DNA from: Sphingomonas sp. HITSZ_GF
GTDB lineage: Bacteria; Pseudomonadota; Alphaproteobacteria; Sphingomonadales; Sphingomonadaceae
Length of the DNA: 64,000 nucleotides
Assembly: GCF_029543155.1 (NCBI RefSeq)
Contig: NZ_JARQXA010000003.1
Coordinates: forward strand, 62,001-126,000
Reading direction: 5' to 3'
Below the pieces are notes generated by a model, which was given only the letters and a program-made list of their open reading frames with translations, ran no database searches and was not told the DNA's origin. Position 1 is the stretch's first letter; each line of letters opens with the position of its first letter. The position numbers and the translations under genes were made by a program. Shown in pieces: positions 34,144 to 42,091 of this stretch.

Positions 34144-36576
34144 TCAGTTGCCAAAGGAGAAGCTGAGCTTCACGCCCACCGTCCGGTTGGTGTCGAGCGC
34201 GGGGATGTTCGAATAGCCGATCGTCGAGAGCGGCGTCGAATTGTTGGTCCCCGAGTCCAGCGGCGTGCGGAAGATGCCGCCGACGAAATGCTCGTTGAGC
34301 AGGTTGCGGGCGAACACCGCCAGCGTCCACGCCTTGTCGGCGCCGCCGATGCTGAGCTGCGCGTTGAGCAACCCATAGCCCGGGTTGATGCTGTTCGGAT
34401 CGGCAACCACGCCGTAGCTGCTGCTGCGATAGTTGTACGACGCATGGGCATCGAAGTTCAGGTCTTCGCTCAGCGGCGTCGAATAGTCGGCGGTCACGCC
34501 CCAGGTCCATTTCGGCGAATAGGTCAGCGGATAGCCCGCGGCGTTGAACTGCGCCGGGGTACCCGCCGGCAGGCCGGGCTGGACATAGTTGCACTGGCCC
34601 GGCGTCGTCGCCGGATTGGCGTAGAGGTCGTAGCATTGCACCGAGAATTCGGTGAACTTGGTCGGGATATAGGCGATGTTGCCGGCGATCGAGAAATTGG
34701 GCGCGATCCGCCAGCTCATATCCGCCTCGATGCCCTTGGTGCGCAGGCCGCCGGCATTGGTGGTGGTGTAGTAGAAGATCGGCGCGACGCCGACGCGCTG
34801 CTGCCCCTGAAAATCGCTATAGTCGACCAAGAAGGCATCGATGTTGAAGGTCACCACGCGATCGAAGAGCTGGGTCTTCAGGCCGATCTCGTAGGATTTC
34901 GACAGCTCCGGACGCAGCAGCAGCTGCGGCTGGTTCGCCGGGTGCGAGATCATCGGGCCCTTATAGCCGGTGGCATAGGTGGCGTAGATATTGATGTCGC
35001 GCGCGATGTCATACTTGGCGGTGAGCTTGTAGGTGAACTTGCTCGCCTTGACCTGCGCCCACCCCGAGGTGAGCGGCAGCGCCAGCCCGTGGCAGCTCGC
35101 GCCCGAGGCATAGGCCGCGCGGCACAGCCAGGGGACGTCGAAATAGTCGACGACCTGGCGGACATCATCATTGGTGTAGCGACCGCCGGCGATCAACGAG
35201 AGGCCGGGAAGGACCTCGGCCTCGACCTGGCCGAAGATCGCCCAGCTCTTGATCTTGGCCTTCACCCAGGAACCATAGCCCTGATTGGCATAGGGGCCGA
35301 TCGCGTTGAAGGTGAGCAGCGTCGATGAGCTGTCCGGCAGCGCGTTCTGCGTGCCGCCGTTGAGGCCGCGCTGGAACGGGCGCGCGTCGTAATAGAAGGC
35401 ACCCAGCGTGTAGTTGAAGATGCTCGCCTCGCCATTCACCCGCAGCTCCTGGCTGAACTGGGTGCCGCCAGAGACATTCTCGTTGCGCGAATAGACCGGG
35501 CGCGGCGTGGCATCGGTATCCAGGCTGATCGGCTGGTAGAGATCGCGATAGGCAGTGATCGAGGTGATCGTGGCGCCGCCCAGATCATAATCGATCCGGC
35601 CGCTGAGCGAATAGGACTTCTGCTCGGTACTATTCTTGCCGTCGGTGGCGACGTTCAGGTTGTTCGGGCCGGGCACCAGGCCATAGGCGGCATTGACGGT
35701 GCAGGGCTTGAACGTGCCGAAGCCGCTACCGCAATTGCGGAAGGTCCACATGCCGTTCGCATTATCGGTCAGGTAGCGATACTCGCCCTCGAGCAGCACG
35801 CTCAGATCGGTGCTGGGCTTCCAGAGGAACTTGGCACGCGCCGAATAGCGCTCATAGCCCCAGTGATCCTCGCCGCTGTACAGGTCGTGGACGAAGCCGT
35901 CGCGCCGCTGCAGGCCGGCGGCGACGCGCAACGCCGCAGTGTCGCCGATCGGCAGATTGACCACGGCCTGGGCGTTGATCTCGTTCTTGCTGGCATAGGA
36001 CAGCGAGCCATCGAGCGTGCGCCGGCCAAGCTTGGGATTGGCGGTGATGATCTGGATCACGCCGGCCGAGCTGTTCTTGCCGAACAGCGTGCCCTGCGGG
36101 CCCTTGAGCACTTCGATCCGCTCGATATCGACGAGCGACTGGTAGCTCGGGCCGGCGAAGGAAACTTCGGGCAGGCCCTGGATAACGTCGTCGATCACCA
36201 GCGCGACCGACTGCTCCGCGGACATCAGCAGCGATTGGGTGCCGACACCGCGCACGTTGAACCCGCCGCCGAAATTCGCATTGTAGTTGACGCCGGGCGA
36301 CAGAAACTGGACGTCGGCGATCGTGGTGAAGTTGCTCTTCTCAAGCCCTTCCGACGAAATGACCGAGATTGCCAGCGGCACGTCCTGCAGCGCCTGCTCG
36401 CGACGCTGCGCGGTGACGATGATCTGGCCGTCCTTGCTGGGCTCCTGCGCGTCCTGCGCTTCAGGCGCAGCGGCGGTAGTCTCGGTGGTGGTAGCAGTAT
36501 CCTGGGCATGCGCGCCCTGGATCAGCCCAAACAGGCTCACCGAGACGAGAAGCGCACGAACTCCGAGCGTTTTCAT
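34144..36576 (-). CDS. TonB-dependent outer-membrane receptor 1
   Basis: The 810-residue protein has a signal peptide (MKTLGVRALLVSVSLFGLIQ, cut after GAHAQ), a TonB-box-like IIVTAQRREQALQDVPLAIS, a plug domain (NVRGVG, IERIEVLKGPQGTLFGKNSS) and a beta-barrel of about 650 residues ending VGVKLSFSFGN. GGGGAGGATA lies before the ATG at 36576. The gene leads an operon with an MFS transporter and an SDR and has no siderophore genes near it, so it more likely imports a hydrophobic carbon source than iron. Operator copy 5 lies 77 bases upstream. Confidence 0.93.
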   Translation of the reverse strand: MKTLGVRALLVSVSLFGLIQGAHAQDTATTTETTAAAPEAQDAQEPSKDGQIIVTAQRREQALQDVPLAISVISSEGLEKSNFTTIADVQFLSPGVNYNANFGGGFNVRGVGTQSLLMSAEQSVALVIDDVIQGLPEVSFAGPSYQSLVDIERIEVLKGPQGTLFGKNSSAGVIQIITANPKLGRRTLDGSLSYASKNEINAQAVVNLPIGDTAALRVAAGLQRRDGFVHDLYSGEDHWGYERYSARAKFLWKPSTDLSVLLEGEYRYLTDNANGMWTFRNCGSGFGTFKPCTVNAAYGLVPGPNNLNVATDGKNSTEQKSYSLSGRIDYDLGGATITSITAYRDLYQPISLDTDATPRPVYSRNENVSGGTQFSQELRVNGEASIFNYTLGAFYYDARPFQRGLNGGTQNALPDSSSTLLTFNAIGPYANQGYGSWVKAKIKSWAIFGQVEAEVLPGLSLIAGGRYTNDDVRQVVDYFDVPWLCRAAYASGASCHGLALPLTSGWAQVKASKFTYKLTAKYDIARDINIYATYATGYKGPMISHPANQPQLLLRPELSKSYEIGLKTQLFDRVVTFNIDAFLVDYSDFQGQQRVGVAPIFYYTTTNAGGLRTKGIEADMSWRIAPNFSIAGNIAYIPTKFTEFSVQCYDLYANPATTPGQCNYVQPGLPAGTPAQFNAAGYPLTYSPKWTWGVTADYSTPLSEDLNFDAHASYNYRSSSYGVVADPNSINPGYGLLNAQLSIGGADKAWTLAVFARNLLNEHFVGGIFRTPLDSGTNNSTPLSTIGYSNIPALDTNRTVGVKLSFSFGN

Positions 36577-36652
36577 CAATATCCTCCCCAATCCATGGGC
36601 CCCGGTCTCTTGGCGGACTCTGGGGTGGCACCATGCATAGACATTGATCGAG

Positions 36653-36662
36653 TTGGATGCAA
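36653..36662. promoter_or_regulatory. TTGGATGCAA operator, copy 5
   Basis: This lies in the divergent gap between the TonB receptor (minus, start 36576) and the GlcG-like gene (plus, start 36746). One base departs from the palindrome. Confidence 0.6.
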
Positions 36663-36715
36663 TAGTGCTTCTAGAAACGCATTTTTGAACGGATTTTGCA
36701 CCTATTTTGGATTTT

Positions 36716-36725
36716 ATGGATGCAA
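36716..36725. promoter_or_regulatory. ATGGATGCAA operator, copy 6
   Basis: A degenerate copy lies 20 bases before the GlcG-like start, between the promoter region and the ribosome site. The right half (GATGCAA) matches the other copies; the left half is weak. Confidence 0.42.
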
Positions 36726-36745
36726 GTCAGAGGAAAGGAACCAGA

Positions 36746-37168
36746 ATGGCAAACACAATCAGCCGGCTTTCGATCACCCAGTCCGCCAGCGATCGCCTGA
36801 TCGAGGCCGCCACTGCCAAGGCACTCGAGATCGGCACGCCGATGGTGATCGCGATCGTCGACGAGGCGGGCACGCTGAAGGCCTTCCGCCGGATGGACGG
36901 CGCGCCCTCGCTATCGGTCGAGATCGCCACCAACAAGGCGTTCACCGCCGTCAGCTTCGGCATCCCGACGCATGGCTGGTTCGACTTCATCAAGAACGAC
37001 CCGCCCCTGCTCCACGGCATCGTCCACACGCCGCGACTGGTGGTGTTCGGCGGCGGCTACCCGATCAGCGAGGACGGCCAGGTGATCGGCGGAATCGGCG
37101 TGAGCGGCGGCCATTACGAGCAGGACATGCAGGTGGCGGAAGCCGCGCTCGCCGCGTTCGGCGCCTGA
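36746..37168 (+). CDS. GlcG/HbpS-family protein
   Basis: The 140-residue protein is a single GlcG/HbpS-type domain (DUF336): a Pro-Met-Val strand TPMVIAIVDEAGTLKAF, RRMDGAPSLSVEIATNKAFT, then GGYPISEDGQVIGGIGVSGG and a C-terminal helix. AGGAAAGGAACC precedes the ATG at 36746. The family is often found beside glycolate, propanediol and aromatic catabolic genes. Some members bind haem or corrinoid, but for most the role is unknown. It starts a two-gene unit with an SDR that begins one base after its stop. Confidence 0.85.
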   Translation: MANTISRLSITQSASDRLIEAATAKALEIGTPMVIAIVDEAGTLKAFRRMDGAPSLSVEIATNKAFTAVSFGIPTHGWFDFIKNDPPLLHGIVHTPRLVVFGGGYPISEDGQVIGGIGVSGGHYEQDMQVAEAALAAFGA

Positions 37169-37169
37169 A

Positions 37170-37826
37170 CTGAAGACCGCGATCGTCACCGGCGCAGGCG
37201 CGGGCATCGGCCGCGCGACGGCGCTCGCGCTTGCAGCGCGCCGGTGGCGGGTCCTGGCCTGTGACATCGCGCGCGATGCGGCGGAACAGGCCGCGGCGGA
37301 TGCAGGCGATACGGCGATAGCGGTTGCCGCCGACGTCACCGACGACATCGCGCTCGCCAGTCTGGTGGCGCAGGCGGGGAACAGCCTGGCGGCAGTGATC
37401 CACTGCGCCGCGCTGTTCCCCCGCCTCGCCCTGGCCGATACCGACATCGCCGCATTCGACCGGGTGATGGCAGTGAACCTGCGGGCCGCGATGCAACTCA
37501 CCCTGCTCGCCCCGCCGGCAATGCGCGAAGGCGGATCGTTGATCTTCCTGACATCGGGCAGCGGCTTGCTCAGCGCAGCAACCGATCCCTTCCAGCACGG
37601 CTTCGCGCTCTACGGCGCGTCCAAGGCGGCGCTCGACCGCTGGACCGCCGGCGTGGCGGCCGAACTGGCACCGCAGGGCATATTCGCCAGCACGATCACG
37701 CCGGGCGCACGAATCATCACCGCCGAGCGCGTGGCCGAGGCAATCGTCCGGATCGCGGAAGATCGCGCAGGGACGTTTTCCGGGCAGCGGCTGAGCGCGG
37801 CGACATTCGGCGAAGAGTGGGATTAG
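37170..37826 (+). CDS. SDR oxidoreductase with an apparent CTG start
   Basis: The reading frame 37170-37826 encodes 218 residues that begin KTAIVTGAGAGIGRATALAL after the first codon, a complete SDR cofactor motif exactly where the N-terminus should be. The only start-like codon at that point is CTG (37170), one base after the stop of the GlcG-like gene. No ATG, GTG or TTG lies between the last upstream in-frame stop (37101) and GTG 37365, and the GTG would delete the Rossmann core. Further SDR markers are MAVNLRAAM, LTSGSG and YGASKAALDRW, so Ser, Tyr and Lys are intact. No ribosome site is visible, so translation would be coupled to the previous gene. At 218 residues it is somewhat short. 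Confidence 0.75.
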   Translation: MKTAIVTGAGAGIGRATALALAARRWRVLACDIARDAAEQAAADAGDTAIAVAADVTDDIALASLVAQAGNSLAAVIHCAALFPRLALADTDIAAFDRVMAVNLRAAMQLTLLAPPAMREGGSLIFLTSGSGLLSAATDPFQHGFALYGASKAALDRWTAGVAAELAPQGIFASTITPGARIITAERVAEAIVRIAEDRAGTFSGQRLSAATFGEEWD

Positions 37827-37833
37827 TCAAAGC

Positions 37834-37852
37834 CCCTCCCCGAGGGGGAGGG
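37834..37852. terminator. Hairpin between convergent genes
   Basis: CCCTCCCC (37834-37841) pairs with GGGGAGGG (37845-37852) around GAG, without a T-run. It is of the CCTCCCC family and lies between the two converging SDR genes. Confidence 0.4.
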
Positions 37853-37867
37853 ACTCAATGCGATCGC

Positions 37868-38710
37868 CTACACCCGCATTCCGCCATCCACCTGGATCGT
37901 CTGCCCGGTGACATAGCTGGCATCGTCGCTCGCCAGGAACGCCGCGACCGACGCCATCTCCTCGGGCCGCGCCGGGCGGCGCAGCGGGATCCGCGCGGAG
38001 ACGACCCGCTCCATATGCTGCTGCGCGGTCTGACTGGGGTCCTGCGCAGCGAGATGCTCGTAGCGCTGCTTCACATAAGGCGTGAGCGTCATCCCCGGCG
38101 AGAAGCAGTTCACCCGGATACCCAGCGACGCCAGCTCCATCGCGAGGTTGCGGGTGAGCGCGATCACGCCGTACTTTGCCGCGGCATAGGCCGAGATGCC
38201 GGCAACGCCGTGATGCGCCGAGATCGACGAAGTGTTGACGATCGCGCCGCCGCCATTCTTGGCGATGCGCGGCGCGGCATGCTTCGAGCAGAGAAAGGCG
38301 GAATCGAGGCTGATGCGCAGCGTATAGTCCCAATCGGCACGATCGAGTTCGCTTACCGGCGTCTGGTCGACGGGCCCGGCCCCGGTACCGCCCCCGGCAT
38401 TGTTGAACAGATAGTCGATCCGACCCAGTTCGCGCTCGGCCTGCGCCATCAGCGCGGCGACCTCGGCCTCGTCGGTCACATCGGCGCGGATCGGCAGCGC
38501 CCGCACGCCCATCGCAGCCAGCCGCTCGGCAACCGCCTGCAGCTCTTCCCAGCCGCCGAACTTCTCGCGCGGCACGTCGGGGCGATCGCGGCAGAGATCG
38601 GAGACGACGATATCGGCGCCCTCGCTTGCCAGGCGGATCGCGATCGCCTCGCCGATCCCGCCTGCCCGCCCCGCCCCGGTAATGACCGCAACGCGTCCCT
38701 TGAACCGCAT
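37868..38710 (-). CDS. SDR oxidoreductase
   Basis: The 280-residue protein is a classical short-chain dehydrogenase with an insertion after the cofactor loop (TGAGRAGGIGEAIAIRL instead of TGxxxGIG). NNAGGGTG, active-site Ser in VNTSSISAHHG and Tyr/Lys in YAAAKYG are intact, and the C-terminal VTGQTIQVDGGMRV closes the cofactor site. GGAGAGGG precedes the ATG at 38710. It is transcribed alone toward a hairpin and away from the second SDR at 38896. It is likely an alcohol or hydroxyacyl-CoA dehydrogenase of the pathway; substrate unknown. Confidence 0.9.
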   Translation of the reverse strand: MRFKGRVAVITGAGRAGGIGEAIAIRLASEGADIVVSDLCRDRPDVPREKFGGWEELQAVAERLAAMGVRALPIRADVTDEAEVAALMAQAERELGRIDYLFNNAGGGTGAGPVDQTPVSELDRADWDYTLRISLDSAFLCSKHAAPRIAKNGGGAIVNTSSISAHHGVAGISAYAAAKYGVIALTRNLAMELASLGIRVNCFSPGMTLTPYVKQRYEHLAAQDPSQTAQQHMERVVSARIPLRRPARPEEMASVAAFLASDDASYVTGQTIQVDGGMRV

Positions 38711-38755
38711 GACCCTCTCCTTCGCTGTTTGTGGGAAGCCTATCGACCGCACAAT

Positions 38756-38765
38756 CTGCATGCAA
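38756..38765. promoter_or_regulatory. CTGCATGCAA operator, copy 7
   Basis: This lies 46 bases before the minus-strand SDR start at 38710 and differs from the perfect palindrome at one end base. Confidence 0.58.
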
Positions 38766-38832
38766 GATAGGCGGGAGTCCTAGCCAATTCCCCTCTAAAT
38801 CGCAGTTTATCGGCACAAAGCAAAAATCCATC

Positions 38833-38842
38833 TTGCATGCAA
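38833..38842. promoter_or_regulatory. TTGCATGCAA operator, copy 8
   Basis: A perfect palindrome lies 53 bases before the plus-strand SDR start at 38896. With copy 7 it gives one site per promoter of this divergent gap. Confidence 0.65.
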
Positions 38843-38895
38843 ATTGCCGGATTGCGTATGGCTGAGATAGATAACCGACAGGAGGGATGCGCCGC

Positions 38896-39807
38896 ATGGC
38901 AATGCTCGAAGGACGCGTGGTCACCATAACCGGCGCGGGGCGCGGAATCGGCCGCGAGATCGCCCTGCTCTGCGCCCGTGAAGGCGCTGCAGTGGTGGTC
39001 AACGATCCCGGCGTCTCCTCCGAAGGCGAAGGCAGCGATGCCGGCCCGGCGGCGCAGACCGTCGCGGACATCCAGGCGGCGGGCGGCCAGGCGCATGCCA
39101 ATACTGCCAGCGTCACGGATCCGATCGGCGCGGCCTCGATCGTCGAGGATGCCGTCCGGCATTTCGGGCGGATCGACGCCGTCGTGAACAATGCCGGCAT
39201 CCTGCGCGACCGCATCTGGCACAAGATGAGCCACGAGGACTGGCGCGCAGTGATCGACGTGCACCTGAACGGCGCCTTCAACGTCTCCAAGGCCGCGACG
39301 CCCTATTTCCGCGAGCAGGGGTCGGGCAGCTTCATCCACTTCACCTCGACATCGGGCCTGATCGGCAATTTCGGCCAGGCCAACTATTCGGCGGCGAAGC
39401 TGGGCATCGTCGGCCTGTCGCAGTCGATCGCGCTCGACATGGCGCGGCTAGGCATCCGCTCGAACTGCATCGCCCCCTTCGCCTGGAGCCGGATGATCGC
39501 GACGATCCCGCCGACCACGCCGGAGGAAGTCGCCCGGGTCGAGCGGATGAAGACGATGACGGCGGACAAGATCGCGCCGCTGGTCGCCTTCCTCGCCTCC
39601 GACGCCTCGGCCGAGGTGACCAACCAGATCTTCGCGGTGCGCAAGAACGAGATCTTCCTCTTCTCCAAGCCGCGCCCGGTTCGATCGCTGCACCGTTCGG
39701 AAGGCTGGAGCGCCGAGACGATCGCCAGCGACCTGCTGCCCGCATTCCGCACCAGCTTTTCCGCGCTCGAGCGTTCGACCGACATCTTTCCCTGGGACCC
39801 GGTCTGA
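38896..39807 (+). CDS. SDR, peroxisomal MFE-2-like (3R)-hydroxyacyl-CoA dehydrogenase
   Basis: The 303-residue protein has TGAGRGIGREIALLC, VVNDPG, VNNAGILRD, Ser in HFTSTSGLIG and Tyr/Lys in YSAAKLGIVG. These are features of the dehydrogenase unit of multifunctional enzyme type 2, including its longer C-terminal tail (NEIFLFSKPRPVRSLHR). GGAGGG lies nine bases before the ATG at 38896. The next gene is a MaoC-type hydratase overlapping by one base; the two together provide the (R)-specific hydration and oxidation steps of beta-oxidation, normally fused in MFE-2. It starts the operon 38896-43299. Confidence 0.92.
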   Translation: MAMLEGRVVTITGAGRGIGREIALLCAREGAAVVVNDPGVSSEGEGSDAGPAAQTVADIQAAGGQAHANTASVTDPIGAASIVEDAVRHFGRIDAVVNNAGILRDRIWHKMSHEDWRAVIDVHLNGAFNVSKAATPYFREQGSGSFIHFTSTSGLIGNFGQANYSAAKLGIVGLSQSIALDMARLGIRSNCIAPFAWSRMIATIPPTTPEEVARVERMKTMTADKIAPLVAFLASDASAEVTNQIFAVRKNEIFLFSKPRPVRSLHRSEGWSAETIASDLLPAFRTSFSALERSTDIFPWDPV

Positions 39808-40643
39808 TGATCGATCCTGCGGCATTGATCGCGAGGGCGCCGATCGAGACCCGCCACCAGCTGACGGCGAAGGACAGCATCCTCTACGCGCTCGGCATCG
39901 GTGCCGACGAGCTGACCTTCACTTATGAGGCGAAGCTGCAGGCATTGCCGATGATGGCGGTGATCCTGGCCTATCCCGGCTTCTTCTGGCGCGATCCCGC
40001 CTATGGCGCGGACTGGAAGCGGCTGCTCGCCGGCGAGGAGAGCGTGACGATCCACCGCCCGCTGCCGAGCGAAGGCAGCTTTATCGGCCGAACGCGTTTC
40101 GAAGGCGTCGAGGACAAGGGCCCGGACAAGGGCGCGGTGGTGCTCGTCTCGCGCACGATCGAGGGCGAGGACGGCACGCCATACGCGACCGACAGGCGCA
40201 CAGCCTTTCTGCGCGGCGACGGCGGCTGCGGCAGCGCGGGCGCGGCGATCCCGCGTCCCGCGGCGGTCCCCACAGACCGGGTGCCCGACGAGATCGTCAC
40301 GCTTCCCACCGCGCCGAACCAGGCGCTGGTCTATCGCCTGTCGGGCGATCTCAACCCGCTGCACATCGATCCCGAGGTGGCACGCAGCGCGGGATTCGAA
40401 CGGCCGATCCTGCACGGGCTGTGCAGCTATGGCGTGGCCGGCCGCGCAGTGCTGCGGGCCCTGGCAGGCAATGACGCGGCGCGGCTGACCCGGCTCGACG
40501 CGCGCTTCTCCGCCCCGGTCTATCCGGGTGAGACGATCGAGACGCATATCTGGCGCGAGGCCGACGGGCGCGCGCAATTCGAATGCTGGGCGGCGGAGCG
40601 CAGCGTGCGCGTGCTGACCCATGGCACTGCGGAGCTGACATGA
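39807..40643 (+). CDS. MaoC-like enoyl-CoA hydratase 2
   Basis: The 278-residue protein has a double hot-dog fold. The hydratase-2 motif is complete: YRLSGDLNPLHIDPEVARSA with catalytic Asp and His, followed by RPILHGLCSYG. The N-terminal half carries the substrate-binding hot-dog (TFTYEAKLQALPMMAVILAY). TGATG overlap couples it to the dehydrogenase upstream. It should add water to a trans-2-enoyl-CoA to give the (R)-3-hydroxyacyl-CoA used by that dehydrogenase. The double-fold type is generally preferred by bulky or long chains, which suits the rest of the cluster. Confidence 0.93.
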   Translation: MIDPAALIARAPIETRHQLTAKDSILYALGIGADELTFTYEAKLQALPMMAVILAYPGFFWRDPAYGADWKRLLAGEESVTIHRPLPSEGSFIGRTRFEGVEDKGPDKGAVVLVSRTIEGEDGTPYATDRRTAFLRGDGGCGSAGAAIPRPAAVPTDRVPDEIVTLPTAPNQALVYRLSGDLNPLHIDPEVARSAGFERPILHGLCSYGVAGRAVLRALAGNDAARLTRLDARFSAPVYPGETIETHIWREADGRAQFECWAAERSVRVLTHGTAELT

Positions 40644-42091
40644 GCGAGACCGGCATCCTGGCGTTCGGCGCCTATATCCCGAGGCGCCGGCTCCAGCGCG
40701 CCGCAATCCACGCCGCCAACAAATGGTTCGCGCCCGGGCTGGGCGGCCTCGCGAAAGGCGAGCGCGCGGTGGCCAATTGGGACGAGGACGCCGTGACGAT
40801 GGCGGTGGAGGCGGCGCGCGACTGCCTGACCGGGATCGACCGTTGCGCGGTGCAGACCCTGAGCCTGGCCTCGACCACCCTGCCCTTTGCCGACCGGCTC
40901 AATGCCGGCATCGTCAAGGAAGCGCTGACGCTGGCCGACACCACGCGCGCCGCCGATGCGGGCGGGAGCCTGCGCGCCGGCACCAGCGCGCTGCTTGCGG
41001 CACTCGAGGGACGGCAGACCCAGCTCTGCATCGCTTCCGACCTCCGCAAGGCGCGGCCGGCATCCGAAGCCGAGCTGACCCAGGGCGACGGCGCCGCCGC
41101 GCTGCTGATCGGCCAAGGCGAGGTGATCGCAACGGTGGTCACCACGCACAGCGTCACGGTCGATTTCGTCGACCATTACCGCGCGAGCGGCGCGGACTTC
41201 GACTATGGCTGGGAAAACCGCTGGATCCGCGACGAGGGCTATACCGGGCTGCTCGGCGGCGCGATCCGCGATGCGTTGAAGCAATCGGGCGTGGTGCCCG
41301 AGACGATCGACCATGCCGTGATCCCGATCAGCGCACGCGGCGTCGCGGCGGGGCTGGCGAAGAAGATCGGGGTGCGTGCCGAGGCAGTGGCGGACACGCT
41401 CCAGGCCGGGCTGGGCGACACCGGTACTGCGCATCCGCTGCTGATGTTGGCAGCGGTGCTGGAAAAGGCCGAACCGGGCCAGCGCATCCTGCTCGCCGGA
41501 TTCGGCCAGGGCGCGGACGTGCTGGTGCTGGAGACCACCGCGGCGCTGGCCCGCCTGCCCAGGCGGCGCGGCGTGGGCGGGCATCTCGCGGCACGCGCGG
41601 AAGACCACAACTACCAGCGCTTCCTGTTCCACCGCGGCCTGCTCGATCTCGAGCGCGGGATGCGCGCCGAGCTCGACCAGAAGCAGCCGGGCAGCACGCT
41701 CTACCGCCACCGCAAGGCGGTGCTCGGACTGGTCGGCGGGCGCTGCACCAAATCGGGCACCGTCCAGTTCCCGCGCACCGATATCGGGGTGAACCCCAAT
41801 GACCGCGCGCTCGGCACACAGGAGGATTACCCTCTGGCCGACCGGCCGGCGCGCATCGTCACCTATACCGCGGACAGCCTCAGTTTCTCGCCCGATCCCC
41901 CCACGTATTACGGCACGATCGATTTCGAGGGCGGCGGGCGGCTGGTCGCGATCTTCGCCGAAGTCGGCGCCGAGGATGTCGAGGTCGGGCGGCCGATGCG
42001 GATGGTATTCCGGATCAACGCCCATGACGAGCAGCGCGGCTTCATCAAATATTTCTGGAAGGCCACGCCGGCCGTCGAAGGAGAGCAATGA
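40640..42091 (+). CDS. HMG-CoA synthase-like thiolase-fold protein fused to a DUF35 OB-fold, catalytic Cys missing
   Basis: The 483-residue protein is a fusion. Residues 1 to about 340 have the HMG-CoA synthase/KAS III-like thiolase fold (ILAFGAYIPRRRLQR, TLSLASTTLPFADRLNAG, LTQGDGAAALLI). From about 355 a DUF35-type domain follows: a degenerate zinc ribbon (GGRCTKSGTVQFPRTDIG, one Cys only) and an OB-fold (ARIVTYTADSLSF). Where HMG-CoA synthases have the nucleophilic Cys (ACKAGT-like), this protein reads GGSLRAGTSA near residue 111, so the Cys appears to be Leu. It overlaps the genes before and after by four bases. DUF35 proteins bind acyl-CoA and partner thiolases, as in archaeal thiolase/HMGS complexes and steroid Ltp2-ChsH2 aldolase. 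I infer a scaffold or aldolase partner for the next gene. Confidence 0.85.
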   Translation: MSETGILAFGAYIPRRRLQRAAIHAANKWFAPGLGGLAKGERAVANWDEDAVTMAVEAARDCLTGIDRCAVQTLSLASTTLPFADRLNAGIVKEALTLADTTRAADAGGSLRAGTSALLAALEGRQTQLCIASDLRKARPASEAELTQGDGAAALLIGQGEVIATVVTTHSVTVDFVDHYRASGADFDYGWENRWIRDEGYTGLLGGAIRDALKQSGVVPETIDHAVIPISARGVAAGLAKKIGVRAEAVADTLQAGLGDTGTAHPLLMLAAVLEKAEPGQRILLAGFGQGADVLVLETTAALARLPRRRGVGGHLAARAEDHNYQRFLFHRGLLDLERGMRAELDQKQPGSTLYRHRKAVLGLVGGRCTKSGTVQFPRTDIGVNPNDRALGTQEDYPLADRPARIVTYTADSLSFSPDPPTYYGTIDFEGGGRLVAIFAEVGAEDVEVGRPMRMVFRINAHDEQRGFIKYFWKATPAVEGEQ

